Source: Escallonia rubra
Lineage: Eukaryota > Streptophyta > Magnoliopsida > Escalloniales > Escalloniaceae
DNA: 64,000 bases
Reading direction: 5' to 3'
NCBI GenBank assembly: GCA_033065855.1
Contig: JAVXUO010000408.1
Coordinates: 372,001-436,000, forward strand
Of this stretch, positions 46,821 to 57,954 are shown piece by piece. The stretch's first letter is position 1. Each line of letters starts with the position of its first letter. Made by a program: the position numbers and the translations under genes. The notes below the pieces were generated by a model that searched no databases, was not told where the DNA came from, and saw only the letters and a program-made list of their open reading frames with translations.

Positions 46821-48908
46821 GTTGCTATTTGCCTTTGCTTTGAACAACCTACAATCACAATTTAGGTCTAACTTTTGGTACCCACATTTTCTTGGGCCCA
46901 TAAGTGTTAGTCTTAGCAACATTAAGAAACTATTTAACAACTCACATTTTCTTTACACCTCCAACATAAATAATTCTACAAGGATAATAACTAGTCGTAT
47001 GCCATTTCTTGTTGTACCAACCACAATGTGTAAATGATGTGCAATAGTTCTTTGGTTGTCTTGGAGGAACATTTAACCTAGTTTGTTGTTTAAAAAATTT
47101 AGGAGGCAAGGTGAAAGGATCTAATCCAACATTGCCTTTGTTTAGGCCAACTCTTTAGTGTCCAAGCATGACATCCAAGTTATTTTTACCATCGACAAAT
47201 TTTTCAAGGCATCTTTTCAAATCACAAATCTTAAGCTTTAAAATTTCTTTTTTTTTTTTGGTGCTAAAATCGAAGTATTACAAGAGATTTGTTTTGTGCT
47301 AGGAATTCTCACAATCAATTCAACCAAATCATTATTCACATGCTGTACATATAAATGGCTAGATATACATTCATTATTGGCATGCAACTCATTATTTTCA
47401 CTTTTTAAGTCATCTAGCTCTTTTGAAATCGCATGCACTTATTTTTTTCAAAGCCCAATTTTTCTTGGCTAATTTCATGAATTTTTCATATAAAAGAACA
47501 CAAGCATCACAAATATCATCATTGGAACAATTGCTATCACTATCACTATTACTATATGAAGAATTTACCTCATCATCTTTTTGAGCCATGAAGCAGATAT
47601 TAGCATCTCTATTATCGAAATGACCACCTTCATCTCCACTTGAGTCATAAGCACTACAAATGATGGCTTTGATTGATGTCTTTATGGAGTGCTTCTTTCT
47701 AGACTCTTTCTTCCTCTTATTCTCCCATGCGGTAGTCTCTATACTTGAATCATTCTTGCTCTTGTGTGAGTTTCAAACTTCCTTAATTTTGAGAAACTCA
47801 TTATATTCCTTTGCAAGTATGTCCATCTCCTTGTTATTCAAGTCTTCTTCATCTTCAATTGAAGATTGATCCATAATTGATGAAGCTTTAAGAGCAATGT
47901 ACTTCTTCTTCTTTGGAACTTTTTGCCCGGATGATTCGATTTGCATTTCATAGGTCGTCAAGGAGCAAATTAATTCATCAAACGGGAAGGTATTAAGATC
48001 ATTTGATTCTTGAAGTGCGGTAATTTTTTCACCCCATTCTCTAGGTAATGACCTAATTACCTTTCTCACAAGATCACCGTTAGAGAAATCTTTTCCTAAT
48101 TGTTTTAAAGTGATGCCAAGAAAAGTGGGTTCGTACTTACGTGGAGGTGCCACAAAGGCTGTAGTCTGTGTCAGCTTCCAAGTATTCAAAGTGAGAGACA
48201 GTGAGGGCGGAGTAAGGGCAGAGAGCAAGGCTTCCCAGACAGGCCGTGAGGAGTGGCAGTGCTGCGAAGGCAAGGCTGAGACGAACCGGGCCGGCAGTCA
48301 ACAGTCTAAGTCAGGGTCCGATGTTACGGTCCAAAGTTATGTCCAATTTTGTGTTTCTCTTCCTAGGATCCAAGAGCTCTCAAATTTTAGAGTGAGAAAA
48401 TGATTTTGTGAGAATGAAGAAGAAGTCCTCTTTTTGAGTCATAAAGTTCACTATTTATAGGAAATAATGTGCTTATGTCATAAAGTGCCACATGTCGTCT
48501 CTTGGCAGTGACACATCACCAGGGGGTCCCAAAACACCGGTTCTCCGTTGGACTGCCGGTTCCTAAATTCGCGTTGCCTGCCTCGCACAGCGTCGCTCTA
48601 CCTATTTGAGAAGACTGACCACACCATGACCGCATGATCAGAGTAAGCCCGTTGCTCCAGCCACCGGTCCAAGCCCTTACTGAATCCCACGACGTGCGTC
48701 AAGAGACACGCAGAGAACCTGACGGCAGTGAGGGTTGCCCCTGTAGCCAACTACCAGGTGAACTAGGCGCGATGCCCTCTGAGGACCTGCTCCCATCCCG
48801 GAGTGACCCGTGGGTCATTGCCCTGGTGTTGTCGACGATCAATAATAACATGAGTGGACATGCTCGCAGCACAGTACTCAGAGTCCGCTGCGAGGGGTCC
48901 CCGTGCCG

Positions 48909-49352
48909 GAGCCCCCCGTGATTGTGACGGCGATGGCTTTAAGGTTGTGAGCCCATCCCGGTACGAGGGCCGAAGCCCCCCTGTGATTGAGACGGCGATG
49001 GCTATAAGGTTGTGAACCCATCCCGGTACGAGGGCCGAAGCCCCTCTGTGATTGAGACGGCGATGGCTATAAGGTTGTGAGCCCATCCTAGTGCGAGGGC
49101 CAAAGCCCCCCTGTGATTGAGACGGCAATGGCTATAAGATTGTGAGCCCATCCCGGTACGAGGACCGAAGCCCCCCTGTGATTAAGACGACGATGGCTAA
49201 AAAGTTGTGAGCCCATCCCAGTACGAGAGGCGAAGCCCTTCTGTGATTGAGACGGCAATAGCTATAAGGTTATAAGCCCATCTCGGTACAAGGGCCGAAG
49301 CCCCCCTGTGATTGTGACGGCGATGGCTTTAAGGTTGTGAGCCCATCCCGGA
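48909..49352 (+). repeat. Exact-period 65-bp tandem array, about 7 copies
   Basis: GCCCATCCCG-type anchors start at 48951, 49016, 49081, 49146, 49211, 49276 and 49341, an unbroken 65-bp spacing with substitutions but no indels. Each unit holds TACGAGGGCCGAAGCCCCCC and GTGATTGAGACGGCGATGGC. Low divergence suggests recent expansion. Confidence 0.92.
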
Positions 49353-49384
49353 AGCATGTAATATGATTGTGGCGCCTGGGCGCG

Positions 49385-49745
49385 GTGCCTATAGCACGAG
49401 ACAATACCTGGTGCCGGGGCACATGTTATGAAAGTGGCGCACGGACGCGGCGACGAACGTCGCAGAGACAATACCTGATGCCGTGGGCACATATCATGGA
49501 AGTGGCGCACGAGCGCGGCGACGAGCGTCGCGGAGATAACACTTGGTGCCGGAGCACGTGTTATGAAAGTGGTGCGACGACGAACGTCGCGGAGCAATAC
49601 TTGGTGCTGGGGGTACGCATCATGGAAGTGGCGCACGAGCGCGGTAACGAATGTTACAGAGACAATACTTGGTGCCGGGGCACGTATCATGAGAATGGCG
49701 CATGGGCGCGGCGACGAATGTCGTGGTGACGGCGCACGGGCGCGC
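49385..49745 (+). repeat. Second tandem array, about 66-bp units
   Basis: Five to six copies of a unit with ACAATACTTGGTGCCGGGGC, then CACG.(T)ATCATGAAAGTGGCG and GCGGCGACGAACGTCG. One copy is shortened (about 49560-49600). It directly follows the 65-bp array but is unrelated in sequence. Confidence 0.85.
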
Positions 49746-49914
49746 GTCGGGTGTCCCAAAGATAGGATGTGAGCTGAGTGTACCTGTCATAACAAGATAA
49801 TGAATGCAACATGTAGTAGTGACAAAGTTAAGAGTGATGATATGCGGTCGTCGGTGACGGGTCATTCAGCGGTAGCGCGTGACTATGGGCGATGGGCATC
49901 GCGGGAGCGGTGTG

Positions 49915-50165
49915 CGGTCATGGACGACGGATGTCACGAGGTTGATGCACGACGGATGTCACGAGATTGATGCACGACGGATGTCATGAGGTTGATGTAC
50001 GAACATCCGTAAGGTGATGCACGAACGGACGTCGGGAGGTTGATGCACGACGGACGTCACGAGGTTGATGCATGAACGGATGTCGGGAGGTTGATGGACG
50101 ATGGACGTCGTGAGGTTGATACACGACGAATGTCGTGAGGTTGATGTACGAACTTCCGTAAACAT
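49915..50165 (+). repeat. 25-bp tandem array
   Basis: Units of ACGACGGATGTCACGAGGTT plus GATGC repeat about nine times, at first with an exact 25-bp period and later with 4-bp 'AACG' insertions. Confidence 0.85.
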
Positions 50166-50229
50166 CGCGGAGGTGCAAAGACTCGAGAAAACAAGTGCGC
50201 GCGGGAGGGGAGGCCATAGGCCAAACATT

Positions 50230-50975
50230 GGGTGGAAGGCCTTGGCCACCACCCCTGGGGAGGCCGAGGCCGACCCCTTGGAGAGGCCAAGGCCAACCCT
50301 AGGGGGTGGCCAAGGCCAATGGCCAACTCCCATGAAGGGAGGCCAAGGCCACTCCCCCCTTCGGTGAACTTTGGGTGTGCCGACAGTAGGTGTTTTGATG
50401 AGCAATGGAAAATACGGAAGTTACGTTACGACGAGCGTGTCAACATGAATCGTACCCATGTGACGAATAAGGTGCCAAGGTTACGTACAAAGCATACGAA
50501 GCAAAAAAAGTACGAAAAGGGGTATGCGGGAAAGGGTGAACCACCGGGGGAAAATGGTCGAGCCCAACCCTTTCTGGAGGCCGAGGCCGACCCCCTGGGG
50601 TTGGCTAAGGCCAAATGGCCAACTTCCATTTTCGGAGCCTAAGGCCACTTTTCTTTTTGCAAACTTCGGGCGCGCCGTCGGTAGGTGTTTTGATGAGCAA
50701 TGATGAATCTGAAAGTTGCGTTGCGACGAGCGTGCTACCAAGAATCGTACCCATATGATGAACAAGGTGCCAAAGTCACGTACAAAATGTACGAAATGAA
50801 AAAAGTGTGAAAAGGACTTTACGCGAAAAGTGAAGAACCGGGGGGGGGGGAAGGCCAAGGCCAAACCCCCATGGGAGGCCGAGGCTGACCCCATGGCCTT
50901 GAGGGAGGCCGAGGCCGACCCCATGGCCTTGGGGGAGGCCGAGGCCGACCCCATGGGGTTGGCCAAGGCCTTTGC
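50230..50975 (+). repeat. GGCC-rich repeats and a 290-bp duplication
   Basis: GGAGGCCGAGGCCGACCCC recurs (50255, 50570, 50875, 50905, 50933), often as short tandem blocks. The segments 50370-50560 and 50660-50840 are copies of each other ('ggtaggtgttttgatgagcaatg', 'cgtacccat', 'ggtgccaa'). Confidence 0.75.
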
Positions 50976-51775
50976 CCTTTGACCCCGTTACTCCTGTTGT
51001 GCCGTCAGTCGACATTTTTGGTGAAAAGATGTTTGGGTGGTCTCGGCATGACGGTCGCGCTAGCGTGAGTGACGTCAACATGAAATAAATTGTGCCTAAG
51101 TTGCGCACAAGACGCACGGGGTGAAAAACACACTTGACTTACGCGTGCGCGCGCTGACCGGTTCGATACGTTGAAAAAATGACTGTTGCATTTGTCGACG
51201 TGTTTGCGCGGAGCGGGACCCCCAGCGGGCCATTGGGTCGGACCAAGATAGGTTGGGAACACAAAGTATTAACACTTTTAGTGAAACAAAAATTTATTTT
51301 CATAATAGATTCATCGGAAAACATTTGAAACAATTCATATTCTCTATGCCATAAATTCATCTTTGAATCTCTTAGAAGAGAAGTCCCTTCATGAGTGACT
51401 TGAAGTGTGTCACACATACTCTTAGCCGAATCACACATAATAACTCGATTGAGTTAATTTGTGTTTAAAGCACAAACAAGACAATTCTTAGCTCTAGAAT
51501 TCATGCAAAGCATATTTCTATTATAGTCATTAAATTCGGACTTCTCCTTTGGCACAAGCTTATTCCTAATCCACTTGGTTGGAATATAAGAGACATCTTC
51601 AACGATTCCTTACATTTCGTAATCTAAAGATTCTAAAAATACTTTCATCTTAATTTTCCATATACTATACGAAGACCCATAAAAAAATGGAGGTCTAGTA
51701 ATAGAACTCTCCTCAAGATAAGGAAATCCCATGATCTTTTAACTCTAGGTATTAACCAAAAAATCAAGAGCCGAG

Positions 51776-51787
51776 GCTCTGATACCA
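51776..51787 (-). promoter_or_regulatory. Primer binding site (tRNA-iMet) of the SIRE-like element
   Basis: The minus strand reads TGGTATCAGAGC two bases after the LTR end (...TTGGTTTCA), an exact match to the canonical plant initiator tRNA primer site. Confidence 0.85.
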
Positions 51788-51789
51788 CT

Positions 51790-53223
51790 TGAAACCAATA
51801 AAACAACCCTAGAAGGGGGTGAATAAGGTTTTTGAAAATTAATGGGGAATTTAAACTAAGCACAATCATAAATCTCAATTAAACCAAGTAATACTTCAAT
51901 GGAGATGCTAACTAAACAATCTCAAATAATTAAAGAGCAATAAGTAAAGAGATTGAGTTAAGAATACTTGACAAGGAGATTTAAATGGTTCGGCTTGAAC
52001 TACCCTCAAGCCTACATCCACCTCTTCAAGGAAGTCCCTTGTAAGAGCACTAGAATTCACTAGCAACAATCTTTTTCCGGGTCAAGATCAAACCCTTACA
52101 ACATTTGGTGATATCCCTACACCAAGCACAAGCCTTGAATCATCAAAGCTCACCCAAGACTTGACAAACCCAAGCCTTGATCACAATCCTTTTACAAAGA
52201 TCAATTGTGTTCAAAGAAATCCTCTTGAAAGGAAATGAGTACAAATGAAGCTCTAGTACAATAGAGAGATGAGAGAATTGATGACTTGAAGTATGCTCAC
52301 TCTCAATCAAAGAATTGCTCACAAAGATGCTCTCTTTAATGATGTAAAATCATGAAGATGAAGACTGAAAAGTTTAATCCATGAGCCTTGATGTTTTTCT
52401 AATGGATGAAGGCTTAGAATGTGGTTTCCATGGTGTATGATGAAGCCCCAAATCATTTATATAGAGAAGATATGGAATATAGCTGTTAGAGGCCTTATAT
52501 GAACAAAACTGCCATTGTAGTCGACTGTATTCCCAATGCAATCAAGTGGATTCCCTCTAAACTAGCCGTTGTAGTCTTGTTTAGAGGGAATCCACTCGAT
52601 TGGTTTTTGACCAATAGAATCGACTATATTGCAATGCAGTCGACTGTACTACCCTACTGCCTATCGGCTGCCTCACAGAACCCTTTTTCCTATTTTGGCC
52701 ATAACTTTCTCTAGAAAAATCGGATTGAGGTGCCATTTTTTGCGCTGGAAAGATAAAGAAAATGTTTATGAAAATATGAAAAGTTTAGCACCAAATTTTA
52801 TTTTGAGAAAATCTAAGTAAGGTTCAAAATTCACTCATTTTCAAGAGCAACGCTTGTCTGAATGGTTATGAACTGACATGCAATGCACAACATGTCCTAA
52901 GGTCTTTTTAGGTCATAGTCATAAATACAAGCATCAAACCAAGACTAGTTACTTAATAGTAAAGATCAATCATAATCAATAGTAACTTAGTCTATTCATT
53001 CTTTCTTACTCTTTGACATTGGACTTGATGAAGCTTCCATAACATGTCCACTGTAGCTTTACGCCTCTTTGTCTTTAATCCATCTATCCAACTTCTCAAA
53101 TGTATCTTCATGAGTTTGTATGTATATACCTACTAAGAACCTACTCAAAGCATACATTAGAACATAATCAATGTGTAGTTATTATCAAAACAAGATGTAA
53201 TTCTAGGTTATCCAACCCTAGGG

Positions 53224-53226
<3 letters not shown>
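51790..53226 (-). repeat. 5' LTR of the non-autonomous SIRE-like element
   Basis: Plus-strand start TGAAACCAATAAAACAACC next to the PBS; the right end GGGCTA continues as TA repeats in place of the expected ACA. Matches 44287-45711. A CAGTCGACTG cluster lies at 52510-52650. Confidence 0.82.

Positions 53227-53259
<33 letters not shown>
53226..53259. repeat. (TA)n microsatellite
   Basis: About 17 TA units between the SIRE LTR and the next element. Shorter TA tracts recur at 54572-54590 and 55949-55960, bracketing the two TIR elements. Confidence 0.95.
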
Positions 53260-53261
<2 letters not shown>

Positions 53262-54572
53262 CGCGGGCAAATGGGACAAAGTTGTTCGGGCGATCTGGAA
53301 GTCCACGCGCGATCATTTTACGGTCCAGATCTTTTTTTTTTGTTGCATTTTTTTAAAGTTCGTCCGCTACATAATGTAACAGACGATTTTTTTGACGCAT
53401 ATACCCCTCAATATCAAAGTCAAGATGTTATATTTTGGACAATCTGACTCTGCCAACCCCCACATACATTCTCCCTTTTTCTCTCTCTTTAGAAAAAAAA
53501 AACCCATTCATTCTCATGTTCATATCTCTCTCTCTCTCTCTAAACTGGGTTCCTCCGCCTTCGTCTCCCCAACCCCAGATCTATCATAATCGCTAGCACC
53601 TCGGCATCGCAGCTGTAGCCTTGGCGTCGCCACCACCACCATAGCCTCAACGTCGCCGCAGCCGTAGCCTCGACATCACCGCCACCGCCACTGTTGCTGC
53701 TAGATCTGTGCATGGGCCAACATCGCCGCAGCAGTAGCCTCGCCGTCAGTCGTAGCCTTGGCATCGATGCCACTTCCGTAGCCTCGGTGTCGCCGGTGGT
53801 TGACAGGCCTGTCCTCGTCGGTGGTTGACGGGATGGGCCAGTCTTCGTCAGTGGAAGAGGGTGGTGGCAGGTTGTCGTATAAGCCGCCCAGCATTATGGA
53901 AGACAAAAGCCCTGTCAATTTTGGGGTGTGGGGTTTGTGAATGCATTTTCAAGGCTGTGAATCAGTGGAATTAAGGTTGCCTTGGAGTTCTATCAGACGG
54001 TTTCAATCAAACTCGAGTCTGCTCTATTTTTATTTTTTCCTTTTTTCTGGTACTTGGCTTTTGTAATAAAATAAAATATAATCAAGGTGAAAGTAGTCGC
54101 AGTCACTAGACATGCATTTCTCTGAACACGAGGAATGCTACCTCTCTTTCTACTTCGCCATTTCCCTTTTTACTGCATCCTCTGGCATCGGTTATGCTTC
54201 TCCCTTGAGAAAATGCACTGTCTCTAAGCAAAAAGCAGGAAGAAGACCAGATTGGGTGGTCTTGTCAAGTTCTAGTTTGTTGTGATCCAAAAGGATTTGT
54301 GGGTGGATAAGAGAGACCAGAGAGAGAGAAGATGAAAGGTGGAAGACAAACAGAAAATTGAGTTGTATCATCCATTACATTATGTAGGGGGTGAGTGGAT
54401 GCATTAATGTAACACAAAGTACAGAGGGGCAATATGGTAAAAAAAATCTGTCCGTTACATTATGTAGCGGATGGACTTAAAAAAATGTAAAAAAATAAAG
54501 ATCTGAACCGTCCACAAATTGCGCGTGGATGGCCAGATTGCGTGGGTTACTTTGCCCCATTTGCCCGAGTGA
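53260..54572. mobile_element. Non-autonomous TIR element 1 in TA repeats
   Basis: Left 53260-53411 and right 54421-54572 are inverted copies: CGGGCAAATGGGACAAAGT on the left, CGGGCAAATGGGGCAAAGT read from the right, then shared 'tccacgcgc', 'cagatctttt' and CCGCTACATAATGTAAC. TIRs are about 150 bp. The target is a TA run, so a duplication cannot be delimited. The interior is GCC/GTC-rich without a gene. Confidence 0.75.
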
Positions 54573-54590
54573 TATATATATATATATATA

Positions 54591-55949
54591 TAGGGAGCTG
54601 ATCCACATCTTACCGGTGGAGAAATAACAATTTCTCCACCATAAGTCTAGTCGTCCACATGTACTCGTGGACGGCTCAGATCCCTTTTTTTTTTTTTAAA
54701 GTTACAACCGCCGCTTTTTGATGCGGTTGCAAAATTGTCTAAAATACCCTTTTTTTTAAAAAAAAACCCAACCGCACAAAAGTGTAGCGGTTGGTGATGA
54801 TGGCCTTTTTTTTGCATTCTTTACGTTGTCTCCCAATTTTTGTTAAAAAAAACCCCAACCGCATAAAAGTGTTGCGGTTGGTAATAAATGAAAAAACCCA
54901 ACGCAACCGCTGCTAAGTGTAGCGGTCCGCTGCACTTAGCAGCGGTTACACGGGCAGACTCTTCTCTATCCATTTCGGTCATTCTCTCCATTTCACTCAT
55001 TCTCTCTCTGTCCATTTCTGTAACCCATCCCCTTTCCCCTTTCCCCATTTCACTCCTTCAATCTCCTCCCTCTCTGTAATTACGTTCGATTGTAACAGAT
55101 GGAATTCAACAAAAAGAAAAATGAAGAACAAGAACTCTCCTCATTTCCATTGAACGAACATCCATGCAAAGTATAATTTGTCAATTCGAAACAAAATCTA
55201 ATAATCTCAAATCTCATCCATCACCAAACCTAATTACATATCAATTACACCTAAAATCAACCAAACACATACGTCAAAACTGGAAAATGATATAAATACA
55301 AAGCAAACTAATTGGTTATTGGAAAAATTACAACAGATATGAAAAACAGTAGATGCGGCGGTCAGAGATTGTGGGCAGCGGCGGCAGATGTGGTGGCGCC
55401 ATGACGGCAGCATGGCGTATGGGTAGATGCGGCGCCGGCGATATGGGCGAAGAGACGATGCGGTGGCAATAGCGAGGGGCACCGGCGATGAGCAGATGCA
55501 GTGGCGATAGCGGCGACGATCTGCGACGGCTTGCGAAGGACGGCGTCGGCGCCAAGACTGCGATCTGAGGGGGCTAGCGGCGGTGATTTGAGATGGCGTC
55601 GGCCGTCGTCGACCTTTTGGCATCATCGTCGGGGAGTCGGCATAGACGAATCTGGTTCGTGGAGATGAAGAGATTAGTAGAGAGAGAGTAAGAGAGAGAG
55701 AGTGTGTGAGTGTCTGAACATGGGTTTTTCGGTTCTTGTGTAGAGATAAAGATGAGAAGATATAAATAATTATATGCAGTGAATGGAAGGGTAATTTGGG
55801 TAATTTGTTAACCGCTCCTAAGAGGAGCGGTTAAGCAAAAGTTTGTATAAAGCAAAGGCATCTGCACCATCCATTTGGCATTATGGACGGTCTCGGAACC
55901 GGTGGAGAAAATCTTATTTCTCCACCGGTAGATAGGGATCGGCTCCTTA
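54591..55949. mobile_element. Non-autonomous TIR element 2 in TA repeats
   Basis: Left AGGGAGCTGATCCACATCTT and, reversed from the right, AAGGAGCCGATCCCTATCTA, followed on both sides by ACCGGTGGAGAAATAA. TA repeats lie on both flanks. The interior carries several AACCGC...GCGGTT hairpins and a GC-rich CGGCGAT region (55350-55620) that gives a spurious minus-strand open frame. Confidence 0.75.
54705..54955. repeat. Series of AACCGC/GCGGTT hairpins
   Basis: At least four short inverted repeats are spaced 50-80 bp apart: CCGCTTTTTGATGCGG, AACCGCACAAAAGTGTAGCGGTT, AACCGCATAAAAGTGTTGCGGTT and AACCGCTGCTAAGTG with GCACTTAGCAGCGGTT. A related palindrome, AACCGCTCCTAAGAGGAGCGGTT, is near the other end of the element (55809-55831). 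Confidence 0.8.
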
Positions 55950-57422
55950 TATATATATATCCCTTAGGCCTTCTTCTTTTTCTTTACTAGGCAATGCCCA
56001 GCCACTGCCGCCAACGCCTAGTCGCTGCCGCTAAAGGCTTCCTTCTGCCATTATACATACATACACACTGGCGACCATCGTCTATCCAAACACCATCCCA
56101 CCACCGAACCTATTCCACTCCCGCTCGCGGCCTATCATGCACACATACACGCTGATGATGCACACACATCGCCCATCACGTGCGCGCTCGCGTAGAAATG
56201 AATACGCACACTGCCATTACACCACCATCGTGTCCCTCTCACCCGCCCCCCACCTGATCATGGATACATTCACTACCTATCATTATTGACGTTAGCCCAG
56301 CCCCCCTCCCCCGCTATAGACCACATTTTGCCCAATCACTGCACATCAAATAAGGAATACACACACTGGCATCGCACATACACACATCCGCGACCACCAC
56401 AGACTGCCTATCACAAGGCCTAGCACTACCTAGGTTAAATCGAGTGAAGAACTATATCTTTGGGGTTGGATTACAAAGATACTAGAATTAACAATCTGTA
56501 CACACAGATTTGAGATCCCTGATCTCTAAAACCCACCCACCCATCGACCCACAGCTGTAGTTCTTCATGCATTCTTTTTCTATCCCTGCTAGTTGTGGTG
56601 ATGAGTTGTTGGGCAGAGTGGGGTTATGGCGGGTTGAGGTGTTGTTGCTTGTGGCAGTCGATCATGATTGAACTTGGTTCATTGCGGTGGTGGGTGGGGT
56701 GATTAGTTGTGGTGGTTGGCTGTTTAGGCAGCACAGATTATGAGGTTGTGTCTGGGTAGGCCGACAATAGGATGAAGGTAGAGGGAGGCAAAAGGTGGAG
56801 CGCAGGGCGATTGGCTGAGGTGGTGGGTTATTTAGACAAGGTGAGGTTGTGGCCGTGATGTATTTAGAGGGGGGGGGATGTGTGCGGCTGTGCTTGGGTA
56901 TGTCGGCCATAGGGTGGAGGTAGAGAAGGAGGCAGAAAGCGAAGGTGGGAGGTTGGAGGCATAGAGCGAAGGTGGGAGGGCTGAGGAGGGTAATGTTATT
57001 TTTCTAAGAGGGTATTAGCATCATTTTCTTAATTACGTCAATTCCCTAAACTGGAAATAAAAAAAGTATAGTTTAATGTGATTTCAATAGTTAGTAGGAG
57101 TCAGATGTTTACATAAGATACGAGTGATGTACATGAAAATGCACAAATAAAAAATAGATTTTACGATATTGATCAACAAAAGTGCTCATCCTAACTAACT
57201 ACAATCCCATTCTGTTGCTAAGTAACACATATTGTTCGCCGTAAAAAAAAGTTTGTAAACATGCAAAGGACGTGAATTGATCCCTGACATTTTGCCAGTT
57301 ATATTTGCCACAACAAAGCTGTGATATTTGCCATAACAAAGCTCTCTGTGTGTGTGTGTCACTCACTATTCATTGACCCTAATGATGGAAAGGGAAGTTA
57401 TTAACTTGTTGAAAATTTTGGT
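55950..57422. other. Unit C flank and segment shared with 30961-31670
   Basis: 56270-57140 resembles the repeat next to the Copia remnant in unit B. 57150-57431 is the PUP 3' flank shared with 24600-24755 and 31680-31890 ('cccattctgttgctaagtaa', 'gtaaacatgcaaagga'). No gene. 55960-56270 is CA/CC-rich and unassigned. Confidence 0.6.
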
Positions 57423-57431
57423 CTTTAACAT
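57423..57431. repeat. Target site duplication of the Mutator element, left
   Basis: CTTTAACAT, repeated at 63460-63468. The same 9 bp occurs once in the empty paralogous site at 24747-24755. Confidence 0.93.
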
Positions 57432-57954
57432 GAATAAAATTTCGCTGCTGACCAGGTAGCAGCGAGTTCCTGCTACCCTGCCACGTGGCAGCTTTTGAAT
57501 GGTCCACGTGTGTGTCCGCAATCTTCATCCCAAGCGAGCAGATGGCTTTAGATGACGGCTTGTTGCCGTTAAACGGCAAGTCCTTACATTATCAGCTGAT
57601 TATAGGTGATCTCTCTCCCCCTCTCTCTCCATCTATCCCCCGTTTACCTATCTCTCTCAGCGAACATTCTGTGTAGATGCTGTACACATAATAACACAGG
57701 ATTGTGTGCAGCAACTTCTTCTCCGGGGGCGCGAGCTGTTCGACGGGATTGTTCACTTGTTCGACAGGATTTGCGTCGCAGAAGTACTTGGAAGGGAGGC
57801 CGCGGCCGTGGTCAGGCAGATTGCGAGCGGCGCTGCACAGGGCCAATATTCTTCAGTCGTGGTATTGAAGCTTGAGAACTGAAGCTGCAAACGGCTTGGT
57901 TTAATCACCTAAAATCAAACGGCTAGTTCACAGGGACTTGAACCTGAGAACTGC
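57432..57954 (+). repeat. Left TIR of the Mutator element
   Basis: 523 bp, inverted match of 62893-63459. It contains the palindrome-like CCACGTGGCAG (57481-57491), a CACGTG-bearing CCACGTGTGTG (57503-57513) and, at its inner edge, a kinase catalytic-loop sequence (57929-57954). E-box/G-box-like CACGTG motifs might act in the transposase promoter, which is an inference. Confidence 0.93.
57923..57954 (+). pseudogene. Kinase catalytic-loop fragment at the inner edge of the left TIR
   Basis: Plus strand: CTAGTTCACAGGGACTTG (LVHRDL) then AA and CCTGAGAACTGC (PENC). The lysine codon between L and P has lost one base, as in the right TIR. The match ends exactly where TIR similarity ends. Confidence 0.82.

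Larger units (their letters stand above)
48111..51261. mobile_element. Solo LTR of the Tat-like Gypsy family, 3,151 bp, inserted in gag
   Basis: Ends TGATGCCAAGAAAAGTGGG and AGATAGGTTGGGAACA are the same as those of the LTR at 19635-21802. The flanks TAAAG (48106-48110) and CAAAG (51262-51266) are a 5-bp duplication with one change, and the host gag sequence joins up across it. The LTR is about 1 kb longer than its relative because of tandem arrays (65 bp, about 66 bp and 25 bp units) and a roughly 290-bp duplication (50370-50560 and 50660-50840). Long GC-rich open frames inside it are repeat artefacts. Confidence 0.88.
46830..51735 (-). pseudogene. SIRE-like gag, split by a solo LTR
   Basis: From 51735 the minus strand reads an N-terminal ITRPPFFYGSSYSIWKIKMK, then MCDSAKSMCDTLQVTHEGT and KMNLWHREYELFQMF, and FTKSVNTL up to 51262. 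After the solo LTR (48111-51261) it resumes at 48110 with KQLGKDFSNGDLVRKVIRSL, REWGEKITALQESNDLNTFP and SLTTYEMQIES. A coiled segment (47440-47240), a degraded zinc knuckle (HCGWYNKKWHTTSYYPC, about 47000) and NTYGPKKMWVPK (about 46880) follow. This order (gag, knuckle, 'GPKK.WVPK') is typical of SIRE/Maximus. Stops occur near the knuckle. Confidence 0.85.
44287..53226 (-). mobile_element. Non-autonomous SIRE-like Ty1/Copia element with both LTRs
   Basis: Two LTRs of about 1.43 kb (44287-45711 and 51790-53226) flank an interior that, without the nested solo LTR, is only about 2.9 kb. On the minus strand it has a tRNA-iMet PBS, gag, a short gag-pol junction remnant and a polypurine tract, but no integrase, RT or RNase H. 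Both outer ends abut TA repeats. The element is an internally deleted relative of the SIRE copy at 35700-42012. Confidence 0.82.

Noticed and set aside
48909-49352. CRISPR-like regular repeat
   Set aside because: The whole 65-bp unit is repeated with no unique spacers, and it lies in a plant LTR.
49262-49865. 120-165 codon frames on both strands
   Set aside because: Repeat artefacts of the 65-bp and 66-bp arrays in the solo LTR.
55234-55626. 130-codon minus-strand frame
   Set aside because: Arg/Ser/Pro-rich translation of the GC-rich core of TIR element 2; no motif.
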